Source: Bacteroidota bacterium (lineage in GTDB: Bacteria; Bacteroidota; Ignavibacteria; Tepidaquicellales; Tepidaquicellaceae). From it: 10,206 nucleotides of DNA. A program made the translations under genes and the position numbers. Below are positions 1 to 7,122 of the stretch, piece by piece (within the stretch, counting starts at the first letter, position 1; every line of letters starts with the position of its first letter). The notes under the pieces are model-generated. The model worked only from the letters and a program-made list of their open reading frames with translations, was not told where the DNA came from and searched no databases. Location of the stretch: NCBI GenBank assembly GCA_023429265.1, contig JAEYVS010000219.1:1-10206 (forward strand). The letters run 5' to 3'.

Positions 1-2
1 AA

Positions 3-2240
3 AATCCCTCACAAAAAGAATTCTTAACACCGGATGATCCGAGGATAGTATCGCTCCTCGAGGGCAGCTGCGAGAATCCCTTTGAAATACTGGGTCCTCA
101 TAAGTACGGCAAAAAATCAATGATAGTGAGATCATTCCTGCCTGTCGCTAAGGAAGCGTGGATAAGACCAAAGAACGAAGATGAGTTTTATGAGATGGAG
201 CGGATCGGGAAAACCCCTGTATTTCAGTGCATAGTAAGAAAGCACGATGAAAGATTCCCCTATATTATAGAGTACACGGATGAGAATAACGCTCTCCACA
301 GGACCGAAGACCCGTATTATTTCCCTACCATATTTTCAAAATTCGATCTGCATTTATTCGGAGAAGGGAACAACTACAAGATATATGAAAAGCTTGGAGC
401 GCACGAGAAAGAGTTTGAAGGAGTAAGAGGGGTTCATTTCGCGGTCTGGGCCCCGAACGCTAAGAGTGTTTCGGTAATGGGCGATTTTAATGACTGGCAA
501 GCAGACATATACCAGATGGAAAATGTGAACAGCTCAGGCACGTGGGTACTTTTTATTCCCGGTGTAGAAGCGGGGGCTATGTATAAATATTCCATCCGGT
601 CGAAAAAAGACGATAGGATGAGAATTAAATCCGATCCGTATGCATTTTATTCACAGATGCGTCCGGATAATGCGTCGATAGTATATGAGCCTGAAAATTA
701 TAAATGGACAGATACTGAATGGGTGAATATGCGGAGGGAATGGAATTATAAAAACTCACCTGTTTCCATATATGAGGTTCATCTTTGCTCGTGGAAAAGA
801 GAGCATTCGGATGATTTCCCAAATGAGTGGGGATTTAAGAATTACAGGCTGCTCGCTCGGGAGATAGTGGAGTATGTAAAAGAAATGGGATATACACACA
901 TAGAACTCCTTCCCGTGATGGAGCATCCCCTCGATAAATCCTGGGGATACCAGGTAGTGAACTACTTCGCACCCACGAGCCGTCACGGCACGCCGGAAGA
1001 TTTTATGTATTTTGTGGATTATTGTCATCAGAATGACATTGGTGTAATACTTGATTGGGTACCGGGCCATTTCCCTACGGACGCGCACGGATTATTTGAT
1101 TTCGACGGCAAGGAGATCTATGCTTATGAAGACCCAAAAAAGGGTTTCCATAAAGACTGGGGCACAATGGTATTTGATTATGGTAGAAATGAAGTGAGGA
1201 ACTTCCTCATATCCAATGCTCTTTTCTGGCTGGAGAAGTACCACATCGACGGGCTGCGGGTAGACGCGGTTGCATCGATGCTGTACCTTGATTATTCACG
1301 TGATGACGGTGAGTGGGAACCTAATGTCCACGGGGGTAATGAAAATTTGGAAGCAATTGAATTTCTAAGGACGCTCAATGAGAAAGTTCACGAATCTCAC
1401 AAAGGTGTGATGATGATAGCCGAGGAATCCACATCCTGGAAGGGGGTTACCGCGCAGGTATACCTGGGCGGACTGGGATTTGACATGAAGTGGAATATGG
1501 GATGGATGCATGATGTGCTATATTATTTTTCTCTTGACCCGATATTCAGGAAATTCCATCACAATAAGATCACCTTTTCTTTGTGGTATTCTTTTGATGA
1601 GAATTTTCTTCTCCCGATTTCCCACGATGAGGTGGTATATGGGAAAAAATCGCTTATCGAGAAATTCCAGGGAGATATCGACCAGAAGTTCGCGACATTG
1701 AGGTTGTTTATGGGATTTATGTTCGCGCATCCGGGTAAAAAGCTTAACTTTATGACAAATGATATTGCTCAATACAATGAATGGAACAGCGAAGCAGGGC
1801 TGGATTGGAATGTGATGGAATTTGATAGGAATGAAAAGTTTAATCTTTTCTTTAAGGACCTTAATAATTTATATAAAAAGCATAAGGCATTTTATGATGT
1901 AGATTTTAAAAGCGATGGGTTCCAATGGATCGACTTTACGGATGCGGACGCAGGGGTGATCAGCTTCATAAGATATACAGAAGGCAAAAAAGATTTTCTT
2001 GTTTTTACTTATAATATGACACCCATTGTAAGAGAAAGTTATATGCTTGGTGTGCCCGAGAAGGGTTTTTATAAGGAGCTTTTTAATAGTGACGCAGTGG
2101 AATATGGCGGCAGCGGTATAGGTAACCTGGGTGGTATCGAATCCATAGACGGAAGACGTAATAACTTTGACAATAGCATTAGTGTTACGCTCCCTCCGCT
2201 GGGTGTAAATGTGTTTAAGGTAATAAAGGAAAAAGAATAA
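3..2240 (+). CDS. glgB: 1,4-alpha-glucan branching enzyme (GH13), 5' end outside window
   Basis: Transfers segments of alpha-1,4-glucan chains to form alpha-1,6 branches in glycogen; cytoplasmic. The first ATG is at 120, but the frame is open to the window edge and the 39 residues before that ATG include 'NPFEILGPHKYG', the usual start of the GlgB N1 domain. The true start is therefore upstream and 120 is internal. Counting from ATG 120: N1 domain to about residue 95, CBM48 domain about 96-200, GH13 barrel about 215-590, then a C-terminal beta domain. Residues equivalent to those essential in E. coli GlgB are present at the same spacing: Tyr277, Asp312, His317, Arg380, nucleophile Asp382 (DGLRVDAVAS), acid Glu435 (AEESTSW), His502-Asp503 (SHDEVV). 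Oddity: the usual 'GNEFAQ' loop reads 'TNDIAQ' (546-551), and 'TG' after 'WGYQ' is 'VN' (280-281). First visible gene of the glucan operon; identity is secure. Confidence 0.97.
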   Translation, partial: NPSQKEFLTPDDPRIVSLLEGSCENPFEILGPHKYGKKSMIVRSFLPVAKEAWIRPKNEDEFYEMERIGKTPVFQCIVRKHDERFPYIIEYTDENNALHRTEDPYYFPTIFSKFDLHLFGEGNNYKIYEKLGAHEKEFEGVRGVHFAVWAPNAKSVSVMGDFNDWQADIYQMENVNSSGTWVLFIPGVEAGAMYKYSIRSKKDDRMRIKSDPYAFYSQMRPDNASIVYEPENYKWTDTEWVNMRREWNYKNSPVSIYEVHLCSWKREHSDDFPNEWGFKNYRLLAREIVEYVKEMGYTHIELLPVMEHPLDKSWGYQVVNYFAPTSRHGTPEDFMYFVDYCHQNDIGVILDWVPGHFPTDAHGLFDFDGKEIYAYEDPKKGFHKDWGTMVFDYGRNEVRNFLISNALFWLEKYHIDGLRVDAVASMLYLDYSRDDGEWEPNVHGGNENLEAIEFLRTLNEKVHESHKGVMMIAEESTSWKGVTAQVYLGGLGFDMKWNMGWMHDVLYYFSLDPIFRKFHHNKITFSLWYSFDENFLLPISHDEVVYGKKSLIEKFQGDIDQKFATLRLFMGFMFAHPGKKLNFMTNDIAQYNEWNSEAGLDWNVMEFDRNEKFNLFFKDLNNLYKKHKAFYDVDFKSDGFQWIDFTDADAGVISFIRYTEGKKDFLVFTYNMTPIVRESYMLGVPEKGFYKELFNSDAVEYGGSGIGNLGGIESIDGRRNNFDNSISVTLPPLGVNVFKVIKEKE

Positions 2241-3776
2241 GTGCATTATAAAAATAAAAATCTCTTTCTCGTAATACACGGACATTTTTATCAGCCTCCG
2301 CGGGAAGACCCCTGGACAGGTGAGATCGAATATCAGCCGTCCGCGGCTCCTTTGCACGACTGGAATGAGCGCATCTACCAGGAATGTTACAAGCCCAATA
2401 CTGAAGCTGTTGTGTCCGATTCACATAATAATGTCATCCGGCACGAGAATAACTTTGAATATTACAGCTTTAATTTCGGTCCCACGCTTCTAAGCTGGCT
2501 TGAGGAAAAGCATCCGCACCGCCTGAAAATGATAATTGAAGCTGATAAAAAAAGCGTTACTGAACATAACGGACACGGCAATGCTTTCGCTCAGGTTTAC
2601 AATCATATCATTATGCCTCTGGCAAATGAGCGCGACAAAATAACCCAAATAAAATGGGGGGTCGAAGATTTTAGATACCGCTTTGGGAGAGAACCGGAGG
2701 GTATGTGGCTCGCAGAGACGGCTTGCAATGATGACACACTGGAAGCGCTGATAGAAGAAGAGATTAAATTCACCGTATTGGATCCATCCCAGGCAAACAA
2801 GGTGCGCAAGATAAACGGCGGCGAATGGTTAGACGTATCCGCAGGGAATATAGATACCAAGCAGCCATACAGGTATTTTTCTCAAAAAGAGCCGGGGAAG
2901 TTTATAAATATCTTCTTCTATGACGGTCTCCTGTCAAAGAACATTGCCTTCGATGATTATGTATCGAATGCGGAACGTTTAATGGATAGGATTAAAACCA
3001 TCAATCTCGACAATAACCACAAAGATCAGCTCATAGCGTCTGCCGTTGACGGCGAAACTTTCGGACATCATAAGCATTTCACTGAGCGGACCATCGCGTA
3101 CCTGCTGAGCGAGCTTGCCCCTAATGAAGGATATAAGGTTACTAACTTCGGGGAATACCTCGAAACACACAGCCCCATCCACGAAGTAAAGATTAAAAGA
3201 GGGCGCAACGGTGAAGGCACATCCTGGAGCTGCGCTCACGGCATAGGAAGGTGGCAGGAGGACTGCGGCTGCGGAGGCGGTGAGCCCGGCTGGAATCAAC
3301 AATGGAGAAAGCCGCTAAGAGAGACTCTTGACTGGCTAAGGGATGAGCTCGCAAAAATCACCGAGGAGGAAGGCGGTAAATATCTCAAGGATGTCTGGAA
3401 AGCCCGGAATGATTACATAAAATATGTACTCAATCCGGCGAGGAGCGAAGCGGAAAAATTTCTTTTTTTTAACGCAAAGCAATTTCTTACAGAAGCGGAA
3501 AGCGAAACCTGTTTGAAGATAATGGACATGCAGCATAACGCTATGCTGATGTTCACCAGCTGCGGATGGTTTTTTTCTGATATTTCCGGAATGGAAACTA
3601 TGATAATTTTACGTTTTGCGTCGCGGGCAATGGAGCTTGCAAAGGAAATCTCAGGGATAGACCTGGAACCTGAATACCTCGAAAAGATAAAAGCAGCGAA
3701 ATCTAATCTTCCGCAGTACAGGGACGGAAAGCATATTTACGAAACCAAGATCCTTACTCAAAGAAAAAAAAGATAG
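2241..3776 (+). CDS. GH57 family glycoside hydrolase with (shortened) DUF3536 region
   Basis: Retaining alpha-glucan hydrolase/transferase of family GH57, probably cytoplasmic; exact activity (amylase, glucanotransferase or branching) cannot be told from sequence. Seen: region 1 'HGHFYQPPRE' near the N-terminus; a 'GHGNAFAQVYNHIIMPL' block; 'GMWLAETA' with the candidate nucleophile Glu159; 'VDGETFGHHK' with the candidate acid Asp270. From about residue 325 follows a DUF3536-type region with 'SWSCAHGIGRW' (from Ser328), the Cys pair C342/C344 and 'TSCGWFFSDISGMET'. As I recall, DUF3536 is about 280 residues and such proteins reach about 800; this one stops about 180 residues into it, so its C-terminal part appears absent. 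The GTG start directly abuts the glgB stop, with AAAGGA at 2225-2230 as ribosome site about 10 nt upstream, inside glgB. An A8 run sits just before the TAG stop (see separate entry). Confidence 0.9.
   Translation: MHYKNKNLFLVIHGHFYQPPREDPWTGEIEYQPSAAPLHDWNERIYQECYKPNTEAVVSDSHNNVIRHENNFEYYSFNFGPTLLSWLEEKHPHRLKMIIEADKKSVTEHNGHGNAFAQVYNHIIMPLANERDKITQIKWGVEDFRYRFGREPEGMWLAETACNDDTLEALIEEEIKFTVLDPSQANKVRKINGGEWLDVSAGNIDTKQPYRYFSQKEPGKFINIFFYDGLLSKNIAFDDYVSNAERLMDRIKTINLDNNHKDQLIASAVDGETFGHHKHFTERTIAYLLSELAPNEGYKVTNFGEYLETHSPIHEVKIKRGRNGEGTSWSCAHGIGRWQEDCGCGGGEPGWNQQWRKPLRETLDWLRDELAKITEEEGGKYLKDVWKARNDYIKYVLNPARSEAEKFLFFNAKQFLTEAESETCLKIMDMQHNAMLMFTSCGWFFSDISGMETMIILRFASRAMELAKEISGIDLEPEYLEKIKAAKSNLPQYRDGKHIYETKILTQRKKR
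3764..3771 (+). other. A8 homopolymer, possible -1 slippery site between GH57 gene and malQ
   Basis: Eight A's lie immediately before the GH57 stop. In the GH57 frame they read A AAA AAA then AGA TAG, a heptamer of the kind used for -1 frameshifting in bacteria (the dnaX site is A AAA AAG). A -1 slip, or one extra A in the RNA, continues as AAG ATA GTT ATT TTG GAT, which is the malQ frame with no stop between, giving a GH57-MalQ fusion. I see no clear downstream hairpin or upstream Shine-Dalgarno stimulator. It could also be chance or a sequencing miscount. Confidence 0.35.
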
Positions 3777-3781
3777 TTATT

Positions 3782-5608
3782 TTGGATTACGGACACTTTT
3801 TATCGTCTTACACTTCTGATCACTGGAGAAAAATAGGCATTCAACGCCGCGCCGGAGTTGCTGTACCTCTATTTTCTCTTTATTCCAAAAAAAGCACGGG
3901 TATTGGGGAAATTCCCGATCTTTGCCTTCTCATAGATTGGTGCAGAGAAACCGGGCTTAGTATTATCCAGCTTCTGCCGTTGAATGAAGTCGGAATGGAT
4001 AATTCTCCCTATAATGCTATCAGTACCTTCGCGCTTGACCCTATGTATCTGCGGCTTGAGAATATTAAGTTGGTGGATAAGAAACGATTCAAAGATGATA
4101 TAATTAAGCTGAAGGAAAAATTTCCGACAGGACACGGACACGTTGATTATAGAATTAAACCTGCAAAACTCGAGCTGTTATATTCCATGTTCAAGTCATC
4201 GGAGCTAAGCCGGTCCTATAAGTACAGGCGTTACAAAGAAAAAAACTCCTTCTGGCTGTATGACTATGCCCTTTATAAGTTCATAAAAGATCACAAAGAT
4301 GAACGCGCCTGGTTTACGTGGAAAAAACCCCTCCGACATCGAGAAGAGAAGACATTAAAAGATTTAGAGAATAGAAATAAGCAGAGGATAGAGTTTTATT
4401 GCTGGCTGCAATGGCAGCTTAACGAACAATTTGAAGCTGTAAAAAAATACGCTTCCCTAAATAAGATTTTTCTTATGGGAGACATACCTTTTCTTGTTTC
4501 AAGGGACAGCGCTGATGTCTGGTCACACCAGAATTATTTTAAGCTCGATTTCGAAGCGGGCGCTCCCCCGGATATGTTTTTTGCAAAAGGCCAAAGATGG
4601 GGAATGCCTCCCTATGACTGGAATAACATCGCAAGAGATGGATTTTCGTATATCAAGGAAAGATTGAGTTATGCAGAGAATTTCTATGATATGTTCCGAA
4701 TCGATCATTTTGTAGGATTGCTGCGTGTATGGATCATAAAGGCTTCTACTCCACGCAAAAAGGGGGCGAAGGAAGGACACTTCGATCCTGAACAGGAATA
4801 TCTTTGGGGTGAGCATGGCAGAAAGCTGCTATCAATAATGATTGAATCCACAAAAATGCTGCCCTGCGCGGAAGATCTCGGGACGGTGCCTCAAGCATCT
4901 TATTCAGTCCTCTGGAAAGCAGGAGTACCCGGCATTGAGATACAGCGCTGGACGAAGAACTGGAATGACGGAGGCTCATTTATAAAGCCTGATCATTACA
5001 GACAAAATTCAATATCCACCGTATCCACGCACGATTCGAGTACCCTCCCCGCCTGGTGGAAATACGAAGCCGGGACAATAGAAAGCTACCTTTTCAAGAA
5101 ATTCTGCCGTGGTAAGAAGCTAAAAATGACTCCCGGTAAGCTGAAAGAAAAGCTCTTCGAAAGGCATCACCCCGGAAAAGATAAACTGTACTGGAAACCT
5201 GAAATAGACTCAGTGGAAAAGCTGATCGCAAGAATAAAACTCCCTGCTGAGGAATGCGGGGAAATGATTAACCTGTATTTATCCACTTACGGTGAAAAAG
5301 AGAAATTCTGGAGATACATAGGTTTTTCCGGAAAAATGCGACCATACCCTGACACCGATTTTATTAAAAAAACTCTTGAGACTGTCAATAAGACAGCTTC
5401 TATTTTCAGTATACAACTGCTCGGTGAGTGGCTTTATCTCAGTGATAAGATCCTGAATAAACACAGCAGCCCCGCGGACAGAATAAATTTCCCCGGACTT
5501 ATCAGCGACAAAAACTGGTCTATTGTATCCCCTATCTCCCTGGAGGCATTAAATAAACATTCTGTAAATTCCATCATAAAGGAAATAATCAGAACAGGTG
5601 AACGGTAA
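3782..5608 (+). CDS. malQ: 4-alpha-glucanotransferase (amylomaltase, GH77)
   Basis: Disproportionates maltodextrins by moving alpha-1,4-glucan segments between chains, releasing glucose; cytoplasmic. Seen: N-terminal 'RAGVAVPLFSLYSKKSTGIG' (23-42), 'SPYNAIS' (75-81), then 'GDIPFLVSRDSADVW' and 'QRWGMPPYDW' at mid-protein. The GH77 catalytic triad is Asp308 (FRIDHF, nucleophile), Glu364 (CAEDLG, acid/base) and Asp418 (STHDSST). The C-terminal 'DRINFPG...NW' block is typical of the family. At 608 residues it is longer than the roughly 500-residue minimal amylomaltases and shorter than E. coli MalQ; much of the extra length is a Lys/Arg-rich stretch at about 95-200. The start is assigned to TTG 3782 because the frame has no ATG between the GH57 stop and the first conserved block; only a purine-rich run at 3760-3773 could serve as ribosome site. 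The frame is open further upstream into the GH57 3' end, so a fused or frameshifted product is possible. Confidence 0.93.
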   Translation: MDYGHFLSSYTSDHWRKIGIQRRAGVAVPLFSLYSKKSTGIGEIPDLCLLIDWCRETGLSIIQLLPLNEVGMDNSPYNAISTFALDPMYLRLENIKLVDKKRFKDDIIKLKEKFPTGHGHVDYRIKPAKLELLYSMFKSSELSRSYKYRRYKEKNSFWLYDYALYKFIKDHKDERAWFTWKKPLRHREEKTLKDLENRNKQRIEFYCWLQWQLNEQFEAVKKYASLNKIFLMGDIPFLVSRDSADVWSHQNYFKLDFEAGAPPDMFFAKGQRWGMPPYDWNNIARDGFSYIKERLSYAENFYDMFRIDHFVGLLRVWIIKASTPRKKGAKEGHFDPEQEYLWGEHGRKLLSIMIESTKMLPCAEDLGTVPQASYSVLWKAGVPGIEIQRWTKNWNDGGSFIKPDHYRQNSISTVSTHDSSTLPAWWKYEAGTIESYLFKKFCRGKKLKMTPGKLKEKLFERHHPGKDKLYWKPEIDSVEKLIARIKLPAEECGEMINLYLSTYGEKEKFWRYIGFSGKMRPYPDTDFIKKTLETVNKTASIFSIQLLGEWLYLSDKILNKHSSPADRINFPGLISDKNWSIVSPISLEALNKHSVNSIIKEIIRTGER

Positions 5609-7068
5609 TGAATAACATCTATACCCTTACAGATTCCGGAAACGCCATAGAATACCTTACCACTAATTACCCGGAGGGTACGGGCAATTTAACCCCTGTT
5701 AAGACTAAAAATTTTGAAGAGATTACAGACTCAATCGAAAAAGGACATACTATTTTTTGCGATGGGATGAATTGTCTTTTAATTCTAAAAATATTAACAC
5801 TTAAACCCGGTTTTTTTTCTAAAGTCATACTCTATGAACCCGCTGGAGCATTCTGGTGGAGAGACAACCGGTTCGATGTGACTAAAGACTTCGATACTCT
5901 CGATTTTTTTGAATGGATAGAAACACCAATAGAGCTTATTTCCTCAAACCCATTGACCCTTTCAGCCTGGAGCAGTATTCTTTTGAGGTCAGATCTCACA
6001 GTGAATTTCAAGGGACACTCTTTTAAAGCTCACACTGATGAAGGCTGGTTAAAACTTGCTGAACTCGCAGGTATTTCAATGTCAGCCGGGAGAGAAACAC
6101 CGCTCAGAGCAAAGGGAAAAGCCTATATAAGAAATCTTTCTTGTGAGATAGAATGGGAGGACGAGGACAGGGACAATCCGGGTAATTGGAAACGCTTTAC
6201 TTCAATAATTTCACCTCTCGGATGGCAATGGGAATCTCACTGGAATGTTTATACCGAGGATGCGCCATTTGGACTGATGCTTTCGATGCTTACGGAATAC
6301 CTTCAAGGCTGTATTGAAAAATTCCATTATATGCATTCCCGAGTGGAATGGGAATGGGATGGATCTAATTTCTTCATTTCAAAAGTATCTCCTGCCTACG
6401 AGCATAAATTTCACAGATGTCTTGTTGGACAGGGTACAAGAAAGATCCTCTTATCCGATGATGAAAAACTTTACGATTATGTACGCGAGAAAGTAACACG
6501 AAATATTTGTACTGTTTACTCATCCTGGGATTCAAAAGCGCTGGAAGATAATGAACCATTTATAGTTTACCATAAAGATACTCCCTGTATTAATGCCGAT
6601 GTAATTTTATCACGATATAATAATACGGGGTACCCCGGAAAATGCGGATCTTCACCATTGATCCGTTTTAGACTATTTAAATTCCTTCGTTCATTACCTG
6701 CGTTCTACAAACTTTACAGATCAAAAAGATACTTTAAGGATGTGATTGAAAATTATGATGCATTCAGGAATGAGCTGAAAATTATCAACTCTTCCTCCCC
6801 GGATCCGGGAAACGATCTCATCAGACTGTTCGAAAGATATTACCTGTATTTGATGCGTGGTAGGCTGATTTATTTCTCTCTTCTTAAATACGTTCCGGGT
6901 ATGAGAGCGAACTACGAAAAGGACTACAAGAAACTTGAGAGAGAACATATTAAGTTCTCGGAAGAGTTTTTTAAAAAGTTAAATTCTATTAATTCGGACT
7001 GGTGCACAAATATTGGATATAAAAAAATTCGAACAATCTGGCAGGATACCGGTAAGCCGGTAAAATAA
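5608..7068 (+). CDS. Unassigned 486-residue protein, last gene of the glucan operon
   Basis: I do not recognise a family over the full length. The ATG overlaps the malQ stop (TAATG) and has a good ribosome site, AGGTGA at 5596-5601, 6 nt upstream, so translation is probably coupled to malQ. The protein looks soluble and intracellular: no signal peptide and no convincing membrane helix. It is rich in aromatics, with about 15 Trp, including FWW near residue 82, 'GWQWESHW' about 210-217 and 'VEWEWDG' from Val246. The C-terminal third (about 390-470) is charged and looks helical. One local stretch (about 232-265, an amphipathic helix, then 'VEWEWDG', then 'FFISKVSPA') resembles the end of the PEP-synthase/PPDK N-terminal ATP-binding domain (pattern EWA-DG...LLQARP), but no other PPDK motif or phospho-His site is visible. 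From position alone, a role in alpha-glucan metabolism or its control is inferred. A terminator follows directly. Confidence 0.85.
   Translation: MNNIYTLTDSGNAIEYLTTNYPEGTGNLTPVKTKNFEEITDSIEKGHTIFCDGMNCLLILKILTLKPGFFSKVILYEPAGAFWWRDNRFDVTKDFDTLDFFEWIETPIELISSNPLTLSAWSSILLRSDLTVNFKGHSFKAHTDEGWLKLAELAGISMSAGRETPLRAKGKAYIRNLSCEIEWEDEDRDNPGNWKRFTSIISPLGWQWESHWNVYTEDAPFGLMLSMLTEYLQGCIEKFHYMHSRVEWEWDGSNFFISKVSPAYEHKFHRCLVGQGTRKILLSDDEKLYDYVREKVTRNICTVYSSWDSKALEDNEPFIVYHKDTPCINADVILSRYNNTGYPGKCGSSPLIRFRLFKFLRSLPAFYKLYRSKRYFKDVIENYDAFRNELKIINSSSPDPGNDLIRLFERYYLYLMRGRLIYFSLLKYVPGMRANYEKDYKKLEREHIKFSEEFFKKLNSINSDWCTNIGYKKIRTIWQDTGKPVK
7047..7062 (+). repeat. Short perfect hairpin at 3' end of the last operon gene
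   Basis: TACCGG, loop TAAG, CCGGTA: a 6-bp perfect inverted repeat with a 4-nt loop lying inside the final codons (Thr-Gly-Lys-Pro-Val) and ending 4 nt before the terminator stem. It has no U-tract of its own, so it is unlikely to terminate; it may stack with the terminator or protect the mRNA 3' end. Confidence 0.5.
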
Positions 7069-7101
7069 AAGCCCGTTAAACTCACATCTAACGGGCTTTT
7101 T
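7067..7101. terminator. Bidirectional Rho-independent terminator between convergent genes
   Basis: A 12-bp perfect stem (AAAAGCCCGTTA at 7067-7078 with TAACGGGCTTTT at 7089-7100) encloses a 10-nt loop. The right arm runs into five T's for + strand transcripts; the left arm with the flanking AAAATAAAA gives a T-rich tract for - strand transcripts. It overlaps the stop codon of the + strand operon and lies 22 nt beyond the stop of the - strand secreted protein, so it serves both. Confidence 0.93.
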
Positions 7102-7122
7102 CACATATATTATAGAAGAAGA

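Noticed and set aside
120..122. ATG at 120 as the start of glgB
   Set aside because: The frame is open back to position 3, and the residues before 120 carry the conserved N-terminal 'NPFEILGPHKYG' block, so the start lies left of the window.
756..1088. 110-residue - strand open frame inside glgB
   Set aside because: It is antisense to highly conserved GH13 catalytic segments and has no independent coding evidence.
1869..2357. 162-residue - strand open frame across the glgB/GH57 junction
   Set aside because: It lies antisense to two clear enzymes, has no recognisable motif and an implausible composition; it is a shadow of the coding strand.
2979..3302. 107-residue - strand open frame inside the GH57 gene
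   Set aside because: It is antisense to the conserved 'DGETFGHH' and 'SWSCAHGIGRW' region; the apparent hydrophobicity is a by-product of the opposite strand.
5746..5850. Alpha/beta-hydrolase-like segment near residues 47-80 of the unassigned protein
   Set aside because: A strand-helix-strand ending 'VILYEPAG' resembles a hydrolase core, but the nucleophile elbow G-x-S-x-G is absent (CDGMN instead), and no His/Asp partner is evident.
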